Source: Diphasiastrum complanatum (taxonomy: Eukaryota; Streptophyta; Lycopodiopsida; Lycopodiales; Lycopodiaceae). From it: a stretch of DNA of 64,000 nucleotides. The DNA lies in the NCBI GenBank assembly GCA_029204225.1, contig CM055097.1, positions 8,635,426 to 8,699,425 of the forward strand, written 5' to 3'. Below, in pieces: positions 1-11,426 of the stretch; position 1 is the first letter of the stretch; each line of letters opens with the position of its first letter. The position numbers and the translations under genes were made by a program. The notes under the pieces were generated by a model. That model ran no database searches. It saw only the letters and a program-made list of their open reading frames with translations, and was not told where the DNA came from.

Positions 1-126
1 CTGTGATTACAAATCCATCTGTTGGATTAGAAGTCAACATTTGAGTGAAACACTGCATGTTAGAAACCTTTGTGAGTTTCAGGTCCAAACAAATCTATAT
101 CTTGTGTGTAGAATCTTGCTAGTAAG

Positions 127-3100
127 ATGGGATCAGTGGGAGCCTACCTTCTAGAAGCTAGTGAGAGGTTAAATTCTACCAATTATGCTATTTGGAAAGT
201 GAGGATGGAGTCACTAATGGTGCTCCAGGATCTTTATGAGTTTCTAATAGATGATGAAGATGAACCTCTAGGTGCACTGGAATTAGTGAGATACAAGAAG
301 AGGTCTAGGCTTGCACTTCACTGTATGAAGATGAATGTAAGCAATGATCTTTTAAGGGAAGTATCATCATGTAAGAGTGCTAAAGAGGCTTGGGAATCTT
401 TAAAATCTACCTATGAGTCTAGTAACACTTCGAGGGTTCTCATGCTTAGGAATCAGATTCTACAAAGCATGAAGAGGAGTGATGAGAGTGCACAAGATTA
501 TGTGCTAAGAATCAAGTCTCTTAATAGGGAGTTAGCTTCCATTGGAGAGAAGATTCAAGATAGTGAGCTTGTTCAGATTGTCCTCAATGGTCTAGGGAGT
601 GGCTTTACAAATTTGGTCCAAATCTTTGCAATCCAAGACACTTTGCCTTTTATAGAAAAGCTACACAGTGTATTAGTAGTTGAAGAGTGTAGGATGTTGC
701 ATACCAATGCAAGAATGAATGCTAATTCTTTGCAGGATGGTGATGAGAAAGCTAATTTCTCATTCAAAAGCAAGAAGAAGACCAATGGCAAGAAGAAGCA
801 CTTCAAGGAGACCAAGGAGGAGGATGAGGATTCAAGATCAAAGGGCAAGATCAAAGAAAAGTCCAAGTACAAATGTTTTTTTTGTGGAAAGAAAGGACAT
901 TTTGCATCAGAATGTCTCAAGAAGAAGAAGGCACAAGAGAGCAAACAAAGAAACATTGCACATCAGGAGGAGGAGGAGGATGAAGAGTCATCCTTGATGG
1001 TTTCCAACAAACCACCATCATCCAAGAGCAACACCAATGATTCTTGGTGGATTGATAGTGGGGCAAGTTCCCACATGACATATCAAAAGGACATATTCTC
1101 CACCTTACTTTCTTACAATGACTTACATAGATCAATCTATACTGCAAGTAGTCAAGAATGTAAGATAAGTGGAATAGGAACAATTCCCTTGTATGTGGGA
1201 TCATCCAAAAGGATGAATCTTGATAATGTTCTTTATGTTCCTAAGTTAACCAAGAATTTGCTTAGTGTTGGCCAGTTAATGGATAATGGCCTAGATGTAC
1301 AATTTAAGCATGGAGTTTGTTCCATCCTTAGAAATGATGAATGTATAGCCAAAGGCTTTAAGCAAGGTAGATTGTTTAAGCTTGATGCTAATATTGCAGT
1401 GGAGAGTGTTAACTTGGCAAAGGAGGAGTTATCAAAGGTGGAATCGTGGCACAAAAGGATGGGCCACCCCAACTACAAAGCCATGGAATCTATGGTTGCA
1501 AAGGAGCTTGCAGTTGGACTCCCCAAGCATTTGTCAAAGTGTGGGAAGAGATGTGAAGCATGCAGCCTCTCAAAGGCTCACAAACTACCCTTCTCAAGAT
1601 CTACATCAAGATCAAACTCTCCTCTTGAACTCATCCATTTGGATGTTCATAGTTTTTCACATGAGTCTAATGGTGGTGCCAAGTACTATGTAATTTTCAT
1701 TGATGACTATTCTAGATTTTGTTGGATGTACCTCTTGTCTAGCAAATCAATGGTGTTTGATTCTTTTGTAAAGTTCAAGACTTTGGTAGAAAATCAACTT
1801 ACTACCAAGATTAAGGTATTAAGGAGTGATAATGGAGGTGAATATATCTCCAATAAGTTGATTGACTTTTGTAGTTCTAATGGCATAAAGAGGGAGTTGT
1901 CATGTCCATACAGCCCTCAACAAAATGGAGTGAGTGAGAGAAGAAATAGATCTCTTTGTGAGTGTGCTAAGGCCTTAAGGCTAGATGCTTCTCTATCCAA
2001 ACCATTTTGGGGTGAAGCAATAACTTGTGCTAACTATTTGTGCAATAGATTGCCAAACCAAGCCATTGGAGGAATCACACCATTTGAAGCTCTATTTGGA
2101 GAGAAGCCCAATCTCAAGGATCTCAAAGTTTTTGGATCCACTTGCTATGTACACCAATCCTTGGATAAGAGAAGGAAGGATGATGCAACATCCATCAAAG
2201 GCATCTTTGTGGGATATGGTGAGAATAGCAAAGGTTATAGAGTCTTCAATCCCATCACTAGCAAGGCGATAGTGAGTAGGGATGTTATTTTTTATGAAGG
2301 ACATGATTGTAATTTGGATGATAATGCTACTAATCATCTTGATGCCAAGGATCATGCTAGGATGGAGGAGGAGCTTCCAAGTGAAGAAGAACTTGAGGAT
2401 CCACCTCAAGATGCAAGAACTCCAAGAATTCCAAGGAGATCCACCTCAAGATGCAAGATCCGAGCCATTGAGGCTCACCTATGATGGTCAAGGTGATCAA
2501 AGAGAAGGCTCATCATCTTTCACATCTTACACCTTTCTTACTTCAATGTTAGATGAGCCAACATGCTATGAAGATGCTTGTAAGTCTAAAAGTTGGATGG
2601 ATGCTATGCAAGTAGAGTATGATGCTCTTATTGAGAATCATACTTGGGATCTTGTGGATCTTCCTCAAGGGAAGAAACCTCTTGATTGCAAGTGGGTGTT
2701 TAGATTGAAGTATAATCAAGATGGATCAGTAAGCAAGCATAAAGCTAGGCTTGTTTCCAAAGGTTTTTTACAAACCAAAGGCATTGATTATGATGAGACT
2801 TTTGCTCCTGTGGCTAAGCTTGTTACTATCCGGTTGATCATTAGTCTTGCTACAACCTTCAATTGGGAGCTATTCCAACTTGACTTCACAAATGCATTCC
2901 TCAATGGTTATTTGGAGGAAGAGATCTACATGAGGCAACCCAAGGGCTTCATCAAGGCAAAGCATGAAGGAAAGTGTGTTTTTTGAAGAAGAGCCTTTAT
3001 GGGCTCAAGCAAGCACCTAGAGCATGGTACTCTAGGCTAAACTCTTTTCTCATTTCCATCAATTTTGTAATGAGTGCCTATAATCCATCATTGTATATAA

Positions 3101-3969
3101 GTTTTCATGATGGCATGATCATTATTCTTGTTTTGTATGTAGATGACATTATCTTGAGTGGTAATGATCTAGATGGAATTAGAGATGCTTTAGCAAAAGA
3201 GTTTAAGATGGTAGATCTCGCCCTATTGAGCTTCATTCTTGGAATAGAGGTTATTAGAGGATGTGATTTTAGCTTCATTTGTCAATCTAAATATGCTACA
3301 TCCATCCTAGATAGATTTGGAATGAAGAATTGTAAAGGCATTGAGACACCAATGGATCAACATGTAAAAGCATCTATTGGTTGTGATGAAGCATCCTTTG
3401 AGGACATCACATTATATAGAAGGCTTATTGGCTCCTTGATCTATTTAACTATAACTAGACCTGAGCTTAGTTATAGTGTTGGAAATTTAAGCCAATTCAT
3501 GCAAAGTCCTATAGTTTCACATTGGAAGATGGCCAAAAAAGTTCTTAGATACATTTCATTCACTAAGAATTTTGGTATTTTGTATAGAGGAACTAATCTT
3601 GGCTTAAGAGCCTATAGTGACTCGGATTTTGCAGGTGACAAAGTGGATAGAAGATCAACAAGTGCCTTTGCCACCTTTCTATGTGATGGAGTAGTATCAT
3701 GGCTTTCCAAAAAGCAAGATACCATCTCCCTATCTTCCACAGAATCCGAATACAAGGCCTTGACATCAACATGCAAGGAGGTCTTGTGGCTCAAAAGGCT
3801 ATTGGTGGAGCTTCATGTCATGGAGGAGGAGATCCCTATCATCTATTGTGACAACCAATCAGCCCAATCACTTGCAACTAATCCTACATTCCATGCAAGG
3901 AGTGAAGTCTCTCTTGAGAACATAAATGATGTTCTTAAAAGGTTGAAATTGATTTTAAATAAATTATAA
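127..3969 (+). pseudogene. gag-pol polyprotein of copia element A, two frameshifts
   Basis: The reading frame opens at 127 and runs to 2484. It encodes gag (about residues 1-240), a CCHC zinc knuckle (CFFCGKKGHFASEC), a retropepsin site (WWIDSGASSHM), the GAG-pre-integrase zinc motif (WHKRMGH followed by CEAC) and the integrase core (FIDDYSR, SDNGGEY, PQQNGVSERRN). Reverse transcriptase continues one frame over from about 2440 (KWVFRLKYNQDGS, QLDFTNAFLNGYLEEEIYM). The frame change matches a 40-bp tandem duplication starting at 2398. A second slip near 2972, apparently one missing base, moves the frame again into KKSLYGLKQAPRAW, the YVDDI catalytic motif and RNase H (SDSDFAGD, SLSSTESEYKAL, CDNQSA). 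After HARS (about 3902) the usual RNase H tail is absent and unrelated sequence follows. The original product was a copia polyprotein for reverse transcription and integration; this copy cannot make it intact. Confidence 0.93.
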
Positions 3970-3990
3970 AGCAAATGGTTATTTCATCAA

Positions 3991-4464
3991 ATGTATGCTC
4001 TTGAGTCATGTAAGAGCAAAAGTGATTTGTTCACTCATAGTTTGAAAATTTGTATTGAGGCAAATTGTAAACTCTTTATGAGAGTAAGTGAATCATCTTC
4101 TAAAGACACTTATCTCCATAATGAAGTATTTAGCCTCATTGGATCTGAGATTAGCATGGTAAACAAGCATGAAGATATGATGCAAACACTTTGTTATTAT
4201 AGCATGCATAGTCTTGCCAATTTGGATGAGTCTAATTCTCTAGATCGTGGTAACATGATGTTAGATATTTGTGATCCTAATAAATCAAGAAGAAATCTTT
4301 ATTTTATCATGAAAGAGCATGCACATGAAGAAGGAGCAAGCCTCAAGGTCAAGCATCTACATGAAAATTGGAAGGAATCAATTTTGGAGGTGCTAGGATG
4401 GTGCAAAGCTCTCAAGTTCATCAAAGATGTCAACATTAAAGAAGCACTATCATGGATATGGTGA
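3991..4464 (+). CDS. Unrecognised 157-residue ORF near the 3' end of copia element A
   Basis: An open frame from ATG 3991 to TGA 4462-4464 lies between the truncated RNase H and the 3' LTR of element A. The product is hydrophilic and mixed in charge, with no clear membrane segment or zinc motif; residues include HEDMMQTLCYYSMHSLANL and a C-terminal stretch GWCKALKFIKDV. No family is recognised. Copia elements normally have only a short untranslated stretch here, so this is either captured host sequence, a transduced fragment or a remnant of another element. No promoter or splice signal is evident nearby. Expression is unproven, and the open frame may simply be recent capture that has not yet decayed. 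Confidence 0.45.
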   Translation: MYALESCKSKSDLFTHSLKICIEANCKLFMRVSESSSKDTYLHNEVFSLIGSEISMVNKHEDMMQTLCYYSMHSLANLDESNSLDRGNMMLDICDPNKSRRNLYFIMKEHAHEEGASLKVKHLHENWKESILEVLGWCKALKFIKDVNIKEALSWIW

Positions 4465-4601
4465 TTTCAGATCAACATCAAGCTCATTGGATGATCTTCA
4501 CACCTTTTAAACTAGCAAAGACCAATTCAGCCCATGGAGTCAAGTTCAAGATCATCATGTTTTCCATCAAGCTAGATTTACCAAGCTAGATTTTTGAGGA
4601 G

Positions 4602-5540
4602 TGTGAAAAATGCAAAAATAAGCTTGGTAGAGGCCAAAAATCATGTATATAGGATGATTACACATGTGTGGATCCTGTTCCCACATGTGAGAATAGTGTA
4701 CTTGTCATGTACCATAATCATATAGGTTGTACATATGATTTAATTCAAGTTCTAGTGGCTAAAAAGGCCAAAAACTAGTTTTCTAGATATATGACACATG
4801 GCATCAATCTATTGATTGCATGAGCCAAATATTTGGTGAGGTGTCACATCCCATGTGTAGAGGACAGCTCACACGTGTGGAATAAGCTGAAGTAGGCGAA
4901 TTTGGACTTCTAGAAGATTTCCAAGTAGATCTCCATATAGAAGGAAAATGGACCAAAAGTGCTCAAAATAGAAGGTTTTGTCCAAGTGTCAGTTTTGCAT
5001 GATGAATTATCATATGACAAAGCACCTTCAGACATGTGAAAAAAGAGGGATGATCAGTACCACGAGCTCCCACTTATTGTATATATAGAGCCACATTTGG
5101 CCATAATCAGTGTGAGACACCAATCTTGGTTTTGGAAGCAATTTTGAGTGATTCTCTCCATTTGTCTACATTTGTTTTGATTGTTTTGAGGTTCTATCAA
5201 TGTGTACTTGATTTTCAGGTTGGAGTCTGTACTCAGACAGTGTTCCACACGTGTGAAACCATAAAGTACACTTACCTTCAATTAATGATTGTTCTTGTTA
5301 GGATTTTGTGTCTAAAATTGATCTAGATTGATCTTAATCTGAAGTAGATTGATAGATCAAGTAATCTGACAACCAATCCCTCTTGAGGATCAGATTAGGA
5401 TCCACTCTTGGTCCTTTTTGTACTTTTTGCACATTTATGGTACACATTCAAATCACATCCTAAATAAGTCATTGCGGATTAGTGTATTTGTTTTTGAGTT
5501 AAGGCAAAACCATGAACATAGGCTGAACTTTTTGTTAAAG
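4602..5540 (+). repeat. 3' LTR of element A (start clear, end unresolved)
   Basis: The LTR begins TGTGAAAAATGC directly after the purine tract. It contains several CACATGTG or CACACGTGTG palindromes (about 4676, 4870, 5245) and a TATA-like TGTATATATAG near 5085, as expected for an LTR promoter. The right end is not defined because the partner LTR is off the window. From about 5541 the sequence resembles other LTRs read on the opposite strand. Confidence 0.55.
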
Positions 5541-5721
5541 TACAATACTAAGGACCATAAATGAGCCTACAAAAGACTCCAAGAGTGATTGATGTGTAGT
5601 TTTCACACGTGTGAGGAGTTCTCAAACAATGTGAATGATCTCCTAAGATGTGTGTGATTGCAAATAAATCAATCTATATTGAGATACAACCATGCCAGCT
5701 CAAAAACCTAAGACAAGAGCA
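5541..5721 (-). repeat. LTR fragment, minus strand, flanking element B
   Basis: Read on the minus strand, this stretch resembles the last part of the L-type LTR (compare 62465-62597): TCTCAAT, CTTAGGAGATCA and CACACGTGTGAAA occur in the same order. Its far end also resembles the N-type LTR near 58215. It appears to be the downstream part of an LTR into which element B inserted; the upstream part is at 17711-18195. Confidence 0.5.
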
Positions 5722-5726
5722 CTCTA

Positions 5727-6396
5727 TGATAAAAATGCAGCAAAATAATCCCATTTTATCCTAGAAATGATGGAGAAAGAATCTACTTAAGATCCAAACA
5801 AGATCTAGAAGCTAGATTACTAATCATTACATTGATTCCTAGCTTATCTTGGCTTGAACTCCATGAATTAGCTCCAAAACTCTTCACACGTGTGAAAGTA
5901 TGGCCTACTTCCACTTGTGTACTGTACCTGCAACTCCAAACTCATTCAATCATCACAAAAAACCATATGCCAATAGCATTCATCAATCAAATCATAGACT
6001 CAAACTAGTCAAGAAGGAAAATCTCGATTTTGCTCATAATTGGATGGAAATCCCATCACAGTATTTGTACATGTAGAGAGCATATTAGGGCTTCAATGTA
6101 TTCATCATAACCTAACCCTAACATCTAACCTAAAGATCCACTTGATCCACCCTATTTAGGGTCAATGCCTCGAGATCCAAAAACAATGAGAAAAATGCTA
6201 TTTCTAGTTCCTACTTTTTCTTTACCCTATCTATGCACTCTTTGGACATATCCCAAAGGTACCATTCCAAAGATAGGTTAATGATTTGACTTAGAATAAG
6301 GTATCCTATGCTTTTGGCACGTCTGACATCCCACAACATGGCCTCAAAGTCATTCACAAGTGGTAATTGTGCAAACTAGCTTGTGTAAATTTAACA
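5727..6396 (-). repeat. 3' LTR of copia element B (670 bp)
   Basis: On the minus strand it runs from TGTTAAATTTACACAAG to TTTTTATCA. A purine run (GAGGAGGAG) lies just before it, next to the end of RNase H. It is clearly homologous to the plus-strand LTR at 18196-18856. The 5 bp beyond its outer end read TAGAG in the sense direction, the same as the 5 bp before the LTR at 18196. It carries a TCACACGTGTGA palindrome at 5885. Confidence 0.88.
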
Positions 6397-6409
6397 CTCC
6401 TCCTCACAA

Positions 6410-6942
6410 CTAGTTTGTAGATAGCATAGACTTGCTTATCAACCCTAGGGCTGATCTTAACTTCACAAATGCAGCCCTTTGAAGTGGTTTAGTGAGGATA
6501 TCAACAATACATTCACTACTTGCCACATGCTCCAAAGATATCTCCTTTGATTGCAACTTCTCTCTCACAAAATGATGAGAGATCTCAATGTGTTTTGACC
6601 TTGCATGGAAGATTGGATTGGTTGCAAGGTGTTGGGCTGAAATGTTGTCATTGTAGAAGGTTGGAACAACATCTAAACTCATGACTTTCATCTCCATAAG
6701 TAGCCTCTTGATCCATAATAGCTCCTTTGTTGTAGTGGTGAGAGCTTTATACTCGGCTTTGGTTGAAGAAAGTGAGATGGTTTCTTGTTTCTTTGACAAC
6801 CAAGAAACTACTCCTCCACCAATGAATGTTGCATAGGCACTTGTGGACTTCCTTTTCCTTTTGTCACCTACAAAATCCGAGTCAATAAAGGCATGCAAAT
6901 CAATGCCATCTCCTCTATAGAGAATTCCATGATTTAGAGTAC
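6410..6942 (-). pseudogene. RNase H end of copia element B pol (separated by element C)
   Basis: The minus strand encodes the RNase H part of a copia polyprotein: DSDFVGDKRKRKSTSAYAT, SWLSKKQETISLSST, EYKALTTTTKELLW, ARSKHIEISHHFVREKL and the typical end VDILTKPLQRAAF. The stop at 6410 is 13 bp before the LTR. The upstream part of pol lies beyond 12950, because element C is inserted in the codon run between the two. Removing C and one copy of CCGAG rejoins the frame. The intact family product degrades RNA in RNA-DNA hybrids during reverse transcription; here only the fragment remains. Confidence 0.92.
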
Positions 6943-6947
6943 CCGAG

Positions 6948-7196
6948 AGTTAAGAAAACACAATTGAAAACACCCGACCGAATCAATCACCACAACACAA
7001 TGTCATGTGCAACAAGAACCCAAAATTGCTCTCCTCAAACTGTATATTCAACTTATTCGTAAGTACAAAGATGATTTCCTTAAAAACACTCAAAAGGCTC
7101 GTAAAAGAAAGATGGCCCGATAACTCTAGAACTAAGCACACATGGTGTTGTCGAAATAAGAAAGTACTATATAAGTCGATCATTGCTATTTTAACT
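6948..7196 (-). repeat. 3' LTR of element C (249 bp, AG...CT ends)
   Basis: In the sense (minus) direction it starts AGTTAAAATAGC and ends GTTTTCTTAACT, giving a 6-bp inverted terminal pair AGTTAA/TTAACT. The outer edge meets the CCGAG target duplication exactly, and the inner edge meets the polypurine tract. Confidence 0.93.
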
Positions 7197-7287
7197 CTCT
7201 CCCTCAATGATCAACGTCACTTCTTATTTTAGAGTATACTCTATTCATGGAACATACCTTCATGATAGCATTACAAGTAAAGGCTTT

Positions 7288-8832
7288 TTACATGACCTGG
7301 TCTAAGCCAAGTTTGGCTCTAAAAGTTTCAAGCTTTTCTTTTCTTAAAGCTTTTGTAAATATATCAGCAACTTGTAACAACATAGAACAATGTACAATAC
7401 TTATGTCTTCAGATTGTAATTTTTCAAGCACAAAGTGATATTTTACTTCAATATGTTTTGTCCTTGCGTGAAAGATTGGACTTTTAGCCAATTGTATTCC
7501 ACTTTGATTGTCACAGAAAATAACACTGGGATTTACCTGCCTCATGCCAATCTCACATAACAACTTACGTAGCCAAATAGCTTCCTGGGTAGCAGAACTC
7601 AATGCTTTATATTCGGCTTCTGTGGAAGAAAGAGAAATAGTATCTTGCTTCTTGCTAGACCATGAAAAACAGCCTCTACCAAAATTGAAGGTATAACCTA
7701 TTGTTGACTTTCTATCATCTATACTTCTTGCCCAATCAGCGTCAACATAACCTTGCAACTTAGGTAAAACACTTTGTCTTTTGTAGATTAGACCAAGGTT
7801 CGATGTACCTTTCACATACCTCAAAATCCTTTTTGCAGCTTTCCAATGGTCCATAGTGGGTAATGACATGAATTGGCTAATCAAACTTATAGCATAGCAG
7901 ATATCAGGACGTGTAGTCGTAAGATATATTAAACTTCCAACTAGCTGACGAAATAGTGTAGCATCAACATGTGCACTATCATCAATACGAGATAATTTCT
8001 TACCAGCTTCGCAAGGGGTGATGGAAGGTCTGCAATCTGTCATGTGAAGTCTCTCCAATATCTTGCCTACATATTTGTTTTGACATAACCTGATATCACT
8101 GCTAGTTTGCCATACTTCGACACCCAACCAATAGTGCATAAGATATAAATCTGTCATCTCAAATTGCTTGCATAAGTTGGCTTTGATAGAACGAGTGAGG
8201 TTCTCATCATTGCCAGTGATAATGATATCATCAATGTAAAGTACAATCAAGGCAATGCTGTCATCATTTATAAGAACATAAAGGTTTGGATCTGAATTTG
8301 TTCTTACAAATGTATGTGAAAGAAAGTAACTGTCAATGCGTCCATACCATGTGTGTGGCGCTTGCTTAAGGCCATAAAGTGCTTTGTGTAGTTTACATAC
8401 CTTCTGTTCATGCCCTTTTGCCATGAAGCCCTACGGTTGGACCACGTAAACTTCTTCCTCTAAGTCACCATTCAAAAATGCAGACTTCACATCCATTTGA
8501 TGGATCTTCCACCCAAAATGAGATGTTTAGGCAATGATAAGGCGTAGCGTAGTCCACTTAGCCACTGGAGCAAATGTCTCTTCATAGTCAATTCCTTTGC
8601 TTTGCTCATAATCCTTCACTACTAGGCATGCCTTATACTTTGCTATTGTGCCATCTGCATGAAACTTTGTTCTAAACACCCATTTGTTGTCAATGGGTTT
8701 CTTTCCAAGTGGTAGATCAACCAACTCCCATGTATCATGTCTGTGGATGAATTCTATCTCTTCTTCCATTGCCCTTTGCCACTCTTTGTGATCTTTTGCC
8801 TCATCAAAGGTTGGTGGCTCTCGACACTTCAA
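7288..8832 (-). pseudogene. Reverse transcriptase and RNase H of element C, frame broken
   Basis: Minus-strand pieces at 8527-8832 and 7288-8424 together give the RT and RNase H of a copia polyprotein. The first piece holds FIHRHDTWELVDLPLGKKP, KWVFRTKFHADGT and DYEETFAPVAKW. The second holds ALYGLKQAPHTWYGR, the catalytic LYIDDIIITGND (YIDD in place of the common YVDD), DADWARSIDDRKST, SLSSTEAEYKAL and the terminal HCSMLLQVADIFTKALR. Stops near 8433 and 8530 separate the pieces. The last stop is about 90 bp from the polypurine tract. No intact enzyme can be made from this copy. Confidence 0.93.
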
Positions 8833-10544
8833 ATGTCAATTATTAGGGCATAGTTCACATGATAACGATCGGGAGACTTCCTTTCCCGTGTTGATCTTCT
8901 CACTTCACTTTGTGTGCTAGATCCTGTTTGATTTAGCTTTGCGTCCTTCATTATCTTTTCATACCATTTTGGTATCTTAGATTCAAGTGATACACTACGT
9001 GGAGAGTACGTATCCCAAGGAGTGTCCAAGTAATGTCTCTTACTTCCAACCGGTTTCTCCTTTATTGCTCCTATTGGCAAGTATCTCCCCCTAGGCTCTT
9101 GAATAGGTGGTGTTTTTTCATACTCGCCCTCTCGACTTTCGTCTTCATGTGCATCATTTTGTGGAGCATCTTCTTCATTTTCTTCCTCCAGAAATGTGGG
9201 AAGTATCTTGATGCTTTCACCACTTACATGGTCTTCATCTTCATACTCATATCTATGCATTTCATCAAAGATCACATCTTTGCTAATGTGAATTTTGCTC
9301 ATTACATGATCAAAACACCTATAAGCTTTGGTTCTTTCATCATAACCGACGAAGATACAATTGATTGCTTTGGCATCAAGTTTCTTCCGCTCCTCCTTTG
9401 GCACATGTACATAGGCCTTACATCCAATGACACGAAACTTGTCAATTTTTGGCTTTATTCCAGTAAATGCTTCTTCAGGAGTCACATTTGGAACCGCAAC
9501 TGTAGGGCTCCTGTTTTGCAAGAACGTTGCCGCACTGCACGCTTCCGACCAAAGTGAATCGGTCAAGCCCATTTGCTTCATCATGGAGCGTGCACTCTCC
9601 ATAATAGTTCTATTTTTCCTTTCAGCTACACCATTACTATGTGGCGTGTGTGACTATGTGAATTGTCTTTTAATGTCGTGTTCTTTGCAAAAGTCTTCAA
9701 AATCATCAAATTTGTACTCGCCCCCTCTATTAGATCTTAGCACTTTGATGCGTGCATCCAGTTGGTTCTCTACCAAAGTCTTGAACTCCTTGAAGCGAGC
9801 AAAAGCGTCAGATTTCTTCTTCAAGAAATAAATCCATGTCCTCCTAGAGTAATCATCTATGAAAGTCATAAAATAATATGCTTTCCCCAACGACACGGTC
9901 TTCATTGGGCCGCACAGGTCGCTGTGAATTAGTTCCAACGGTTTCTTAGCTCTTGCAGCTCCACCTTTTTTGAATGTCTCTCTGTGATGCTTTTCCATGA
10001 TGCATCCTTCACATATTGCATGATGATCATCCTGCAATGCCGGTAACCCTATTACCATCTTCAACTTCGCCATCAATCTCAAGCTCCCATAGTTCAAATG
10101 ACCAAGTCTTCTGTGCCACAACTCGGATTGAGATGCTGTTGAGATAGCCAAACCATATTCACCTAGTTTTGCAGCATCCAATTTATAAAGGCCACAGTTA
10201 CTATCTCTATAACCCTTCACCACCACTTTGTGGTTGTGGTTCATATCCTTCATAAGGCATCCATCCTTGACAAATTCAACTTTGAGATGTTGATTTGCCA
10301 TTACACCAACAGAAAGCAAACTCTTTTTGAGTCAAGGAACGTAACGTACATTAGGGATGTTTTTAATTTTGCCATCAGAAAACTGCACAGGTACATTGCC
10401 CACACCCTGTATCTGGCATTCCTCTCCATTGGCTTGAGTGACCTTATCCCCATCATGGATTGGTGAGAATTTTTCAAACCAATCACGTTTCCCGGTCATA
10501 TGCCTTGTGGTGCTTGAGTCTGAACCATCTGGCACCATCATCAA
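8829..10544 (-). pseudogene. Protease and integrase of element C, frame broken
   Basis: A degenerate protease lies at 10332-10544. The expected DSGA(S/T)RHMTG reads DSSTTRHMTG, so the glycine after the catalytic Asp-Ser is replaced by serine. The GAG-pre-integrase region and integrase follow at 9654-10319: LWHRRLGHLNYGSL, CEGCIMEKHHRETF, LIHSDLCGPM, FIDDYSRRTWIYFL and then SNRGGEY, where the family normally has SDNGGEY, so the second catalytic acidic position is lost. The rest of integrase is in 8829-9602 (WSEACSAATFLQNRSPT, GCKAYVHVPKEERKKLD). Stops interrupt the frame near 9655 and 10330. Both protease and integrase carry likely inactivating changes besides the frame breaks. Confidence 0.9.
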
Positions 10545-11426
10545 CTTGGGATGCCAATGTCGAAAACACTGGTCTCGTCATCTTCTCCAACATCTTTGGC
10601 AATGTTTCCTTGTTGAGTCACTTTTCCCGCCTTTATGTCTGCTTTCTTCTTATAACACTTGCGTGCCCAATGACCCGGTTTGTGGCAATAGTAACATTTG
10701 CCTTTTTTTTTTCTTTTTCCCTTTTGATGACGACTCTCCTTCGTCATCATCATCCTTGGATTTCTTAAGAATCCTTTTCCATCCTTTCTGCTTGCCTTTA
10801 GCAAGCAAGGCTTGATCATCCTGTGGGGTTTGCCTTGACTTCACCACTTCGCGACGCTGCTCTTCTTACAACATGATTCCGTGGAAGTCTTCAAAAGTAG
10901 GCAACCTCTCCCTCGAAGCAATGCCGCTCACAAACATTTGTAGCCCTTCCAAGACACCGCTCATTGTGGTATGTCCCAATTCAATATCTTTGATTGGTTC
11001 TCCAATCACCACAAGTTGATCTCTCAGCTCCTTTATCCTGGTGAAGAAGGATCCCACTGATTCACTTTCTTCCATCCTTACTGTGCTCAATCTCGACTTC
11101 AAGAACATGGCTCGAGCTGGATTGTAAGTTTGAAATTGCATTCTAAGAGCTTCCCAAGCTCCACTAGCCGTCGTGGCATCACTTATGTGAGTGATCACAT
11201 GGTCTTTCACTGAAAGATTGATCAAGGACAATGCTCTCTGTGCCTTTTTATCATAGGCCCTTATGTCACCTGGAGTGGTATTTGGCCAGACTTCAATACC
11301 TGCCACGATTTCTCACAACTCTTTCTCCATCGAAATGCTCTTCATTTTGAATTTCTAGATGTTGTAGTTAGAAGCCCCATCAAGTTTGCTTGCATCGCCC
11401 AAAATTGCCTCATTGATGTTTGCCAT
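10541..11426 (-). pseudogene. gag of element C with zinc knuckle, interrupted
   Basis: The start is ATG at 11426 on the minus strand (MANINEAILGDASKLDG). After NYNI a stop replaces the usual Trp of the gag motif YxxWKxxM. The frame resumes near 11306 and carries the copia gag helical domain (residues such as ALSLINLSVKDHV, GAWEALRMQFQ, SVGSFFTRIKELRDQL). The zinc knuckle CYYCHKPGHWARKC, rich in flanking lysines, follows in 10541-10819. The intact family protein forms the virus-like particle and binds the element RNA. At least two breaks prevent a full product here. Confidence 0.88.

Larger units (their letters stand above)
1..4601 (+). mobile_element. Ty1/copia element A, internal region (5' end outside window)
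   Basis: Positions 1-126 look like an untranslated leader. They are followed by gag, zinc knuckle, protease, integrase, reverse transcriptase and RNase H in copia order. A short purine run (TTTGAGGAG, 4593-4601) precedes a TG start at 4602 and is taken as the polypurine tract before the 3' LTR. The 5' LTR and primer site lie to the left of the window. Two frameshifts and a replaced RNase H end make the element defective. Confidence 0.9.

Noticed and set aside
9033-9831. Plus-strand frames of 134-174 codons inside element C
   Set aside because: They are antisense to integrase, with no motif of their own.
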